Part shown: piece after piece, positions 1 to 9,822 of the stretch | Numbering within the stretch: position 1 is the stretch's first letter | Layout: each line of letters begins with the position of its first letter | Assembly: GCA_036939755.1 (NCBI GenBank) | Contig: JALLAZ010000144.1 | Coordinates: 1 to 21,065, forward strand | From: Stephanodiscus triporus | Taxonomy: Eukaryota; Bacillariophyta; Thalassiosirophyceae; Thalassiosirales; Thalassiosiraceae | Direction: 5' to 3' | Length of the DNA stretch: 21,065 nt | Notes under the pieces: generated by a model | What the model was told of the DNA's origin: nothing | Databases searched by the model: none | The model's input: only the letters and a program-made list of their open reading frames with translations | Translations under genes and position numbers: made by a program

Positions 1-366
1 CCTCACGGAGATGAACAATCAATTTACAATTAAATTTTTTGGGTTGTAGCCTTAAAACAAGTAATTCCATATATATTATCATCACCTCCTGTCTAGCTAT
101 CAACCAAAGTACGTTGATGTCGTCCACGGTGCCTTGCTGTTGGTCTTGTTGGATTCGTAGATTAGTCCGTTGTTGATTATTCTGCTTATCGGATCGTGTT
201 GTAGCTCGTAGGCGAAATAGACAGGACTCTAGCTACAACTTGAAGTTTTGAAGGACGCGGCAAAAGAAATTGTATCAAGTATGACGGGTGTGAATTTTGA
301 ACGATATGTGTTAAGGAACCATGCCTGAATAAGTCGGTGTCATGAACTAGAGTGATGACAATTTAG
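1..366. other. Intergenic, 3' flank of the glycosyltransferase gene
   Basis: No credible coding sequence on either strand. It lies downstream of the minus-strand gene that stops at 367 and should hold its 3' UTR. The one structural feature seen is a perfect 9-bp inverted repeat, GTTGTAGCT at 198-206 and AGCTACAAC at 231-239, with a 24-nt loop. No polyadenylation site could be assigned. Confidence 0.5.
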
Positions 367-3300
367 TTAAGCCATTTCCTTTCTATGATACTGTGCAGGT
401 CTCTCCACGGGGGTGATCCATTCAACACCAGGCGACGTCGCGGCTTCCTTTGCTTTGTCGTAAATATATTTCTTGGTAAATCTATCGCTGTGAGATTTAT
501 CTCTTGGGCTTGATATACTTGAACGGACCGTGTCCATCAAACTTTGCAAAAGAGGCGCCTCTTTTTCTTCGATGCTGTTGAGAAGATCTCTGTTTATGTA
601 CCAGTGACCCTGATAATGCCGCACGTGCATTACTTCGTCTGGCAAGACTTCCATAATTTTGCCCATTTCGTCGTAGTCACGTGCTATGGCATGCGTCCAC
701 ATTGGCCTCGGTGGAATCGTTAGATCGCCAACATTTGCAATATACTTTTGTCGACCCGTATGAAACATTCGTTCTACCACCTTACAGTTGTCTCTGACGC
801 ATTTGCAGTTCGCAGGACAGAGTGGTTTAGCCTCTATCTGATCATATCTCTCCAGAATCAGTTTATCTTTCATTGCTATCTCTTCCTCCTCGTTCAATCT
901 GGTGTATACTGAAGTAACAGTGTTGCTGTTGAAAGAGCACGCTTTTTTCCCCCGTTTCTTCTTGGCTTCGTCACAGATATCCAGCACTGGTGCGAGATGC
1001 CCGTTCGGATATTCCCCTTTTGAGATAGAATTCGGTCCCACTGCAACTTCGTCGATGTCACTGAAAAGGGCATAATTATAGATGCCCCTCGAGCGCAAAG
1101 CGCAGTCAGTTTGAGCAGCCCATTTGGCATGTTCATATGTCATATTGGTGGTATAACCGCCTGACGCTTTGGAAGACCAATCATGTCGCGTTATGAACTT
1201 TTCGTCGCGGAATATCTGCAAGGCTTGTTGAACCTCTGGTGTATGCATATCGACGTTGTAAACGTGTACATGCTCAACTCCTACAGCTCGATGATATTCA
1301 AGATATTCTATTATCCAGCGAGGGTCTTTAAGTCCATAAACAGGACTGAGGCAGTGAACGAGTTTATGTTGTTGACCAACGGTAGACTTCCTTGTCTTGT
1401 CCGCATGTGTTCTCGCTACTTTAGTCGGATACTGAAAGGTAGATCCGATGGTAAGCACAAACTTATCATCTGAAGACTTTAAGATCAGAGGAGGATGTCT
1501 TGACTGGCTTTTGAATATCAGTTCTTCGCACAATATAATCATTGTTCGGAAACGATCGGCATTTGTCGAAAATTCTGTTCTGTACTTCTCTCCTCGTTCG
1601 TAGTAATGCTCATTGAATGATTTATTCCCTTTCATCAAAATGACGGTGGCAGGTGAATTATGAGTATCACCGTACGAGCACGTAAAATCGGCTCGAACAC
1701 TCTCCTCTCCATTAGGTTTCTTTTCTATAGTGATTGGCACTAACCCATCTCCTAGAACTCCAATGACTTTCTTCCTTCCCTCGTACTCAATGACATATCG
1801 ATCTATTGCAATGAAATTCCCGTCGTTACTGCGCACAAACGAATGCTCTACATCACTCATTAATGCCGCGGGTAACTGATCATCCTGATTCGAATGTTTT
1901 ACGTTAACTGTTTCCTGAAATGGGGGGGGGGTTGCGAATTCACTATTGGGGTGCATGAGCATCCAGCACATGTTCGAGTCTTCAAATCATGATTGATAGT
2001 TAATTGAGAAACATCTATCGTAGCTTTACAAAGATTGATCTGCAAACCAACTTACCGTTTTTGCGGTCTAACCCACGAAAATAGCATGCGTTCAGCGACA
2101 ATGTCGAGTAATATGCTTGATAAACAATGCAGCAATATGGGCAGTGACATTATTTCGTGAATTAAGCAAGAAAAAGCGAATGCGAATAATGTCATGATAG
2201 CAATTGTGATCTTACCACCTAATAAATATTTGGAATCGACAAGTGAGAATAAATCCAAAAGAGTAGCGGTGAGGGCATCTAGATTTCCACGAATTGTCGA
2301 CAAATCTGTTGTTCTCCGTAGCTTCGAGTGGGCGAATGCGCTGACTGACATCGTCTCCAATAATTTAATTGGATTGGGATCTTCTCTGATTTTTCTATCC
2401 AGGTCGAGAAGCCAATTGGTGTTATTGGCTACTACAAATTGGTTTTTGAAGTCACTCGACCAGTCATGGGTTCCATCAGACTGGAGTTGAATACGTGGGT
2501 AAGGAATGAGCGGATCACTTAATCATTGTCTCATAGCCAAATGCAAACTTACCGACAATACAAATCTGTAGTCTTTCTCATCACTCTTCAGGGATGTTTT
2601 CGCTTTGATTTGATAACTCAGATCTAGCCAGACTGCGCAATTCCCTTTCATTGTTCGCACGTCGCAGAACTTATCTCGATGATGCCCATCTACATGATCT
2701 CTACACGTCCTTGTATTCCCCTTGACACACATTTCCCAGTCATAAGCCCCCTCCCCGGCCCGGCGCGAATGCACAGCTAGTTCATCAAATCCCTTATTTT
2801 TGAATTCTTCTCTCTTCGAAGGTATGTGTTGCATCAATGTCGGAGATAGTTTGATGTGGCTGTATATCTTGTATGCTTCCATTTTCGCTTCGTAGTCACC
2901 GCAGAATTGGTGCTGTTGATTACAAAACAACAGCCCAGTTTTGCCGCCTATATCAATGACATCCGGGCACTTTTCATCCCATTCTTTCCATAGGTGCGGA
3001 CCTCCATTCAACATCCGTCTTCCTTCCCTGGGCGTCATCACGCAATCTTCTGGAATCGAAGTCACAAATTCGGCAGATAATCCAGTCGTCCAATCAATAC
3101 TATATGCATCATTCAAACTTTCTAGATCCCAAATGTCGAATGCAGTATCAAACATCCCAGTCCAATCCATTTCTCGAACTTCATTGGGAACGACGAACGT
3201 CCTCTTGAGGACTTTCGCGTGTTGCAATGCTGATATGAATTGAAAGAGTTGGTTATTGAGTCTCCCACCGAATCTCCCATAGGTCAAAAGACGTTTCCCC

Positions 3301-3719
3301 GTTTGGGATGGTTGGTAAACATCACTGTTGGGTAGGCCACTTTCCGACGGCGAGTCAGCGGTACGATGCGCATTCCGTCCCAAAGGTGTCACTACAACTA
3401 TGGTTTCGATTTCCACTGGAATTTTCGATTCAACACCTTGTGGTTCATCCCATGGGTACACATGCTCATTCCTCGAACTGTCATTTGCGCGGATGCTTCG
3501 TTTACGATGTAAAGGTGGCGATTTCTTACGACTCTTTTTGGGAAGAAGAATCTCAGACCTACCAAGGTCGTTTTTTTGAACGGCAAGCCAAGATATTAAC
3601 AACGTTGAAATGGAGACCAACAGCGCAGCCGAGGGCAGCAGGACGATTAGTGAGCATCTGCTTGAGCCTTTGCTTGGCTTATTGATCGTCGTACGGAAAT
3701 GGTTGCTACGAACACTCAT
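367..3719 (-). CDS. Fused O-fucosyltransferase-like / GT92-like glycosyltransferase, Golgi type II membrane protein
   Basis: Four exons by my model: 3719-2553, 2480-2216, 2115-2056 and 1979-367. Introns are 72, 100 and 76 bp, with donors GTAAGT, GTAAGA, GTAAGT and acceptors CAG, AAG, AAG. Phases match and give 1034 aa. Residues 22-47 form one hydrophobic anchor after a basic N-terminus, so a Golgi type II topology is likely. About 145-500 resembles GDP-fucose O-fucosyltransferases: GRFGGRLNNQLFQF near 148, HSRRAGE, then SDG and a YLLGAYYSTLS motif that only appears once intron 2 is removed. About 706-985 resembles GT92/DUF23: SPVYGLKDPRWIIEYLEYHR, a DIDE metal-binding type motif at 805-808 and RHYQGHWYINRD. 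ATG 3719 is the first ATG after an in-frame TGA. Acceptor sugars are unknown. The fusion depends on the intron 3 splice; separate genes are the alternative. Confidence 0.82.
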
Positions 3720-4000
3720 TACCGGCTGCTTCCTGATCCTTGGCCCATCTCTTCATCGCGAGAGAGAGTTAGTAGATATCCGTATCCGACGAACTCATTT
3801 TTTTACGGAGGATGATGTGGCCACATCCAGAGACGGTATGTACAATACTCTAGATAGGTATGGTATTTTTTTTGGTGGGAACACAACCACCTGGGCATCA
3901 TCTTTTTTGGCGCACAAGATGTTCTATCGTAGGAATATAAATTTTCTAACGACAAAAAATTACGAACAGGGTCCTACCATATTGTACCTAACCACGCGTG
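3720..4000. promoter_or_regulatory. Upstream region of the glycosyltransferase gene
   Basis: AT-richer sequence upstream of the minus-strand start at 3719. It should hold the promoter and 5' UTR of that gene. No TATA box or named operator could be assigned. Open frames on both strands here are short and low in coding character. Confidence 0.3.
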
Positions 4001-4590
4001 GTCCTCATACACAAATTAATTCTGTTGCCCCTTGTCCGTGGTGGCCGCCCACCGCCGCCATACGAGGCACTGGGGCGGCGATTGAGGCGGCGAGACGCTG
4101 CTGCGAGACGACGATGCTGCCGCCGCTACCGTGTCGCTGCCGACGGGGGATCGTCGATCGCTGACGACGCGTCGTTGGACTGTCACCGTCTCGAATATGA
4201 CTATGACGAATACGATGACGAATACGATGACGAATACGAGGACCGCGCCGGGATCCCTCGCGACCCGACCCCCCAGAGGGGACGACGATGACTGACACAA
4301 CGATGCTGGGCATCGCAGCGTGGTGCGCATCGACACCTTCTTCGCGTTGGGGGACGTCGGTGGGGAGCCACGCTGTGGCTTTCTCCGTGGAGAACCACGA
4401 CGATGGTGGAGACGGCGTTGGCGGCGGGGCGGAATCCTACGCGATGATTGACCGATGAGATCCGGCATTTCATGGATCGTCACGCTGCACAGGATGACGT
4501 CGACGACGATGTCGACGTCAACATCGACGCCGCTCCGCGTGCGCGATGATATTTCCAAGCAGCGAATCAAGTTGCCGCTATCGGTCATGA
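4001..4590. other. GC-rich low-complexity island without a convincing gene
   Basis: This block is much more GC-rich than its flanks and full of CGACGA / GCCGCC type trinucleotide runs, which leaves several frames open on both strands. The longest is a minus-strand 205-codon frame at 4016-4633. It encodes Arg/Ser/Val-rich low-complexity sequence with no recognisable domain. On the plus strand a short Asp-Glu-Tyr run is encoded. I see no splice-supported gene. It could be a relic of a repeat or a lineage-specific coding exon. Confidence 0.4.
4202..4237. repeat. 12-bp tandem repeat, three copies
   Basis: Three consecutive units of GATGACGAATAC (the first begins TATGAC) at 4202-4213, 4214-4225 and 4226-4237. 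The plus frame reads as D-D-E-Y repeats; the minus frame reads as F-V-I-V repeats. Confidence 0.85.
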
Positions 4591-5765
4591 ATGACGAGGT
4601 GTGAACACGTGTGCCAACCATTGTATACTCCAACTTTTTGCTGGCCCTCGAACTCTACTTTATTGTCGTCGATGTGCGTCGGAGATGCGACCAAGTGTCT
4701 TGGAAAGTGCATGCCGGAGACGATCGCGACGAGTCGTCGTGCCGGCGGGCGAATCGATGCGATGAGATCTCGCGGGAAGAGAGTGAGAAAGACAGTCAGT
4801 GAAAGTTGGCATGCGGCAAAGAGAACATGTACAGCGCTGTAACGTCATTGCAGAAAGTTTGCTTCTTCCTTGGCCTGCTTATAATCGTGCTCTCGAGGAC
4901 CATCTGCCTCAACTTCTACCGGGAGGCCATGTTGTGACCTCCCAAATGCAGTCTCTGGTACAGGGAAATGCCCGGTCGCGTTCTTTTGCTGAGTTCGTTG
5001 GTAGGATGTTGCTGCCTCGCGGAGGACGCATCGGACGAGGCATTCTTGGATCCCGAAGCCATCTCTGCGTCGCTTAACCTAAAGGATTGATTGTATGTTT
5101 TTTTACAGCGTTACATAATAATGCGGTTCAATCACACAATGCCGCCATGGTCCCGCCCTCCGCACGCAACGATTTACCAACATGATCTTCTCGTTATTCC
5201 GCCGGATGGTATATATTTTTGCGCGTATCGTAACGGATTACAATATGTACCATACTCGTTGCACAGAAATTTCTGTAGAACATGGTATTGATGCCTTCGG
5301 CTTAGAGTTACTTTCTGAGAACTGCATTTGGTTTACAGTGGAAAGATTCATTGCTCCAAAAGGATCCACAGTCTTCTGGGCATAAATTGGCGCCATTTTT
5401 TCTCATTATTGTTGCTCATTCAGGTCTCGATCAAGGGTTTCATTTTGGCGGATAATGGATGGGTTGTCGTTAGATAGTGCGTACGAAAATGTTTGGTCGA
5501 CCCTGATACGCAGCCTATCAATTTTGAATTCCTGAGCGTAGTAGTTGGATTACTTGTGAAAGAGGACTAGAATAAAAACTTAGACAATACTGTCTTAGGC
5601 TTGATTAACCGAAACACTCTCAAACATCTGAACTGATAGGGTACGACCTCAACATTCAACACCACACAATTATATTATTCTATTTAACATAGCAGACACA
5701 AGACCAAGCTTTCAATACATAGAAAGATTTGACAAAAGACTGCTCGTGTTTGCGTCATCTGACAC
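4591..5765. other. Intergenic, no assignable gene
   Basis: Small open frames occur on both strands, for example a plus-strand 92-codon frame at 4799-5077 and a minus-strand start with good context (MASGSKNASS) near 5062. None shows a domain, signal peptide or consistent exon chain. From about 5400 the sequence becomes AT-rich and probably contains the 3' flank of the silaffin-like gene. A degraded gene or transposon fragment in 4800-5080 cannot be excluded. Confidence 0.4.
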
Positions 5766-6541
5766 TTACAGAGAGAAAGACAAGGCCTTGGCAGCTGTTG
5801 TCATGAAGGCAAGACACGGAAGTGAGTCAAAATTACAGGGCCAAATGATTAATAGTTTGACAAAAGCACTCACCCTTCGTCTTGAATACTTTGGTTGTCT
5901 TGGTTGCTTTGGCCGATGGCACTGAGTACGAGTCAGAAGATAGAGAAACGGGCGTGGGATCGTCAAAAATGGAGAGATCGATTCAAAAGACAGACATATT
6001 ACTTGGCCACTTCGTCGACTTACATGACATCTTCTCCGCTTTTGCGTCGACAATCTTCTCTGCCTTGGGCATTGACATCTTCTCTTCCTTGGGCATAGAC
6101 ATCTTCTCCGCCTTCGGCATAGACAGCTTATGTGTTTTGCCAAACGCTGATGGCATAGAAACCGCCTCTGGCAAAGATGGCAAAGACATCTTCTCCGCCT
6201 TCGGCTCCTTTATGGACTTGCCCTTGGAAGCCTTACCTAAGGGCATCGACATCTTGTCAGCCTTGGGTGCTTTTTCTTTGAAGAGCTTGGTTGCCTTGCT
6301 GACTTTCTGAGCCTTGGCGTCGGCGCTGAGTTGAAGGTGAATGAAGAGAGGGAACCGAATACACGAAATGAGAGGCGAGGTAGAAGGTTCGGCATCGGTA
6401 CGATATCTTATTCCACCCTTACATTATGGGAAGAGACATCTTTACTCCATGGGGCATGGACATCTTTTCTGCTTTGGGCATGGACTGTCCAGCGGCGAGT
6501 TGCACGGACAGGACAGCGATAAGCAACGATGACAACTTCAT
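5766..6541 (-). CDS. Silaffin-3-like silica biomineralisation protein
   Basis: Four exons by my model: 6541-6423, 6325-6024, 5921-5874 and 5794-5766. Introns are 97, 102 and 79 bp with GTAAGG, GTAAGT, GTGAGT donors and CAG acceptors. All phases agree, giving 165 aa. Residues 1-18 are a clear signal peptide (MKLSSLLIAVLSVQLAAG), so the product enters the secretory pathway. The mature part is Lys/Ser/Met-rich with about seven units of the type S-M-P-K-A-E-K-M. Residues 44-56 (KAQKVSKATKLFK) are a perfect K-x-x-K-x-x-K-x-x-K-x-x-K pentalysine cluster, and Lys 145, 148, 151 and 154 form a second cluster. In Thalassiosira pseudonana, silaffins of this composition are phosphorylated, glycosylated and lysine-modified, and pentalysine clusters direct them to biosilica. 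The terminal CTGTAAGT could also act as a donor, so the last residues are less certain. The identity rests on composition and motifs. Confidence 0.85.
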
Positions 6542-7811
6542 TGTTCTGTTTATTCCGTTAGGATGAGAAGGTGTATTGCGGTATTGCAAATGAGCAACGA
6601 TGTCGCGGAAGAATGGTGGAGAGAGTGATTAGCAGATTTTATGAAGGTTCAGAAACCGCGAACCGAGTCATCGGAGCTACAAAAGCGCTCGCTTTCTTAG
6701 CCATAAAAAAGCCCACGCTAACGATCTAACATCGCTGCTCGACCCTGAGCCCGCCCTGAGTTACGATAAAGTGCCGAGGGGACAGTTTCATAAAGTTTGA
6801 AGGCAGTTGTTTCCACGTACGGCGGTGGTACTAACGAGTTTACAGGGAGAAAAAAATGAGGTATGGTGCTGGCCGAAATTAAGCCGGACCGAAAGCAACC
6901 AATTCCCACATGGATAATCGAGCACCCCCGCCAGCCTTCGTTTTCTTGTGCAGACCGCGCCTCCGATCCGGGCTTATCTTTTTTTTCTTCGGAATTTCAA
7001 TTGCCAGAGCAGTGCGCGTGAAAAGCGCCACAGCAACAATGAGAGAGGTCTACCATACCTATCTATGCTTTCATCTCCATCATACCATACACATGAATAT
7101 TGTGAGTTCAAGTTTAGTCAGCCTCCTGGGTCATACGTAGAGACTTGTACCAGTTTCTACGTATTTTCAGGACCCAGATGGCTAGCCGATCAGATACGGA
7201 CAGGATCTTGGACCCCTACCCAATCGCACCATCGTTTGTCCACTTCCTGTCATTGAATGCTCCCGCCCCCGCACCATTAGCCTCAACACACTGTCGACAA
7301 CGAGCCCACGTCTTGGTTTGGTCAGATTTGCCCTCTGTGGCAAGCACCGGTCCCATTTTTGAGTGAGACGAAATTTAAACATTTGAAAATTTGACGTCCC
7401 GTCGCGATGGACAACGGCATGTATCGATAAAAATGCATTGGAATGACACCAAAAGTAATCCAAAACAACTAATATACATTAGCTATACAGGGATGGGACT
7501 AGGTGGTGGGGATTCCTAGTCGAATCGCAACGGGGAGAAAAGGCGAGAAGCGGTGCCGGATGAATTAAAACACAATTGCTATGAAGAGGGAGTGGGGGAA
7601 GAGATAGTTAAGAGGCTCATCAAGTATGTGACAATGATGAGATGATATCATCCTAATAATGATGACCCAAAATAGCATGATTTCAAGCATTAATGTTACT
7701 TAACATCTCCTATATAGACCACCTCTTGATTAGAATATCTATCTTTCTTTTACATGGTCATGTGCAGGGAGCCAGCAGCGCATCGGGAAAAACCATTTTG
7801 CAAGCAGTGAC
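6542..7811. other. Intergenic, includes promoter side of the silaffin-like gene
   Basis: No convincing gene. The first few hundred bases should hold the promoter and 5' UTR of the minus-strand gene starting at 6541; no motif could be named. Open frames at 6718-7463 on both strands are short and lack domains. Two small symmetric sites are visible: GACTAGG/CCTAGTC at 7497-7521 and the palindrome GATGATATCATC at 7641-7652. Confidence 0.45.
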
Positions 7812-8667
7812 TTATCCACAGTCCTCAGGCTTGTTGCTGTGTTCCTCCCCCCCCCTCTGAGTCCAAGCCTTCCCCTCTTCCCCTGAGATGCCACTTGATG
7901 TCACCGTTGCCATCACCGTAGCCCCATCATCAATTAGTGTATCCCCTCCTCCACCCTTGTGGTCAGCATCCTCATCGCACCCATCAGTGACCTCAGTTGG
8001 GGTCATCTTTCTTTGCCCTTGCCTTATGCCGTTGTTGTTGTCTTCCACATAGTTGTGACGTTCAACCCTCAGCAATTGCAGCGGTTGATTGTCGCATGCT
8101 TGTGTCGTGGTTGTCGTCGGCTCGTGTCCTATTGAGTCATCTGTGTTGGCACTCGTCAGTGTCTGGTTGTTGGGTCATCGTATCGTGCACGCTCAATCCT
8201 TGCATTCTGCTGCATCACCAGTCCCCCCCCCCCGCCGCTGCACAAGCCGTTGTCATTGTCTTCATCCCCCGGGCTGTCATCCATTGCCCATCACCCACTG
8301 CCGGCTGCCGGCCACTTTTGCCACCAATCATCGACCGGCATCTCCATTGTCAATGACGTCAGTGTCCTACCATCGCTTTGTCTTCTGCCCCCAGCTCATG
8401 CCTTGTATTCATTCAATGATGGGAAGGGGTTACACGAAGACAAAATTGTTCCCACAGAGACGTCAATGTATCTGAAACTCAGTCTTAAAAACCACTCAAC
8501 TACCTGCAACCACAAAAAACTCATATGTGTTCCTCACTTTCTTCTCCGGAGAAGGGAGGATACCAGCATTTATCCCACCCACTGTGACGATGGGAGCAGT
8601 CATTGGATTTAGCGTGATTGTTCATAGTGCCGGCCTGCTGCTTGCCGCTGTCTCCACTGTTCACTTG
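7812..8667. other. Intergenic, C-rich low-complexity sequence
   Basis: Plus strand is rich in short CCC, TGTTG and CATC motifs and carries runs of nine C (7847-7855) and eleven C (8223-8233). Overlapping frames on both strands (for example minus 7812-8075, Asp/Gly-rich) are best explained by this composition. No domain or splice pattern supports a gene. Confidence 0.4.
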
Positions 8668-8846
8668 CTAGGGCCTGTAGCGACAACGTGGCTGCAGACT
8701 CGGGACAAGGAGTATCATTGGATTTATTTTTTGGGACTCGCGGTGCACCTGCTGGGCGAGGATTTGATCGGCAGCCTCTGCATCGGTGTACCCTCTTGCT
8801 CTCATCGCCACAAGGATGGAGAGTCTCCTGACAATCAAGATTTGAC

Positions 8847-8927
8847 TCACCGGCCAGGAAGAAGAGAGCCACCTTCCACCTTCTTCACGCGGGCATCAAC
8901 CTTGTATTCCTTCCTTTTTGAAGACAT
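8847..8927 (-). pseudogene. Short lysine-rich ORF, possible remnant of a larger coding unit
   Basis: A 26-codon frame begins with ATG at 8927 (MSSKRKEYKVDARVKKVEGG) and ends in TGA within CGGTGAGTC, which is also a good 5' splice site. Another minus frame over 8668-8830 contains AMRARGYTDAEAADQILA, which resembles a helix-turn-helix N-terminus of the kind found in eukaryotic transposases. The two parts are in different frames, so if they belong together the unit is frameshifted or spliced in a way I cannot resolve. This may be a transposase relic or a small unknown gene; the assignment is weak. Confidence 0.22.
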
Positions 8928-8935
8928 CAGCTAGA

Positions 8936-9822
8936 AATGAGAGGAAATGGTGGGTCCTACACACAATAAGCCCCAAAGAAAGGGAAACAATTGTGGTAAT
9001 TTGCAACTATAGGGCCCACGTCACAAGACTACAAGGAATAGATCCCTGCCGGTCTGGGTCAGCAAGCAATGCTCACTCGCACTATAGGTCCCCGTGTTTC
9101 AACCGATGTCGGAAATTGAATCGTGAAAAAAATACAATTGAAAATCAATGTGCTACAGTAGTGACACCACACCAGCCTATTTGGTGCCCAATGCCCTAAT
9201 AGATAGCGTTTCTGTGTTTGTGTTTGTACTACATTGAGTAAACTAGATCAAAATGATCACATGATTTTCATAATTAAAAAACATACATAAAGTTGATCAA
9301 CCCCTCGTGCCATGCCTGGCCACCTTGCTCTGCCCTGATGCTGTTCCAAACCTTTTGCCCCCCGGCCAGATAGCGTATGCTCTGCTGTCCTGACCAGTTA
9401 GAACCCATGATGTTGCCCTGGCCAGTTCGGGTGAGTGAGGCAGAGGGGTTGGGTTAGAAATCAAATAAGGTACTAAGTAAATTTGCTTAGTTTTTCTACA
9501 TAGATGTACGAACTCAACCTGGTGCCATCAGCAGTCTCTTATTGAGCATGCATGTCATCCTATTTCAGTGTGCCATTCCTCCTTCGATATGAGGAACAAA
9601 AGCTTGCCTTGATAAAGAATTCGCATAATAACTACTCTTGTTCTTTGATGTAGAAACTCGAGCATTCCTACCAAGAGGTGCATCTCACCCAGCAGCAACT
9701 TAAGTTATGCATCGTTCATCTGGGCCTTCGACCCTCAGCCACGGCTGGACGAGGGAGGTGGTGTATAACTGAATTACTTTACAAACTTGTCAAACCTTTT
9801 CCTAGGTAACACCCTGTGATAA
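8936..9822. other. Intergenic, 3' flank of POR
   Basis: AT-rich sequence with scattered GC patches and no credible open frame. It includes a near-perfect inverted repeat CTAAGTAAATTTGCTTAG around 9472-9489. The part next to 9822 should contain the POR 3' UTR. No tRNA-like T-loop or other RNA gene was seen. Confidence 0.45.

Noticed and set aside
2052..2360. Apparent membrane protein segment (AIMTLFAFAFSCLIHEI)
   Set aside because: The hydrophobic stretch is read-through of intron 2; splicing 2215-2116 restores conserved transferase sequence.
4016..4633. 205-codon minus-strand ORF
   Set aside because: Low-complexity Arg/Ser/Val composition explained by GC-rich trinucleotide runs; no domain or conserved motif.
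5882..6310. 142-codon plus-strand ORF with repeated FSAFG units
   Set aside because: It is the complement of the silaffin-like exon, whose splice sites, signal peptide and lysine spacing are on the minus strand.
7500..7530. Possible tRNA T-loop (GCGATTCGACT on minus strand)
   Set aside because: No matching acceptor stem, anticodon arm or D-arm nearby.
7812..8075. 87-codon Asp/Gly-rich minus-strand ORF
   Set aside because: Composition-driven, in a C-rich tract, with equally long frames on the opposite strand.
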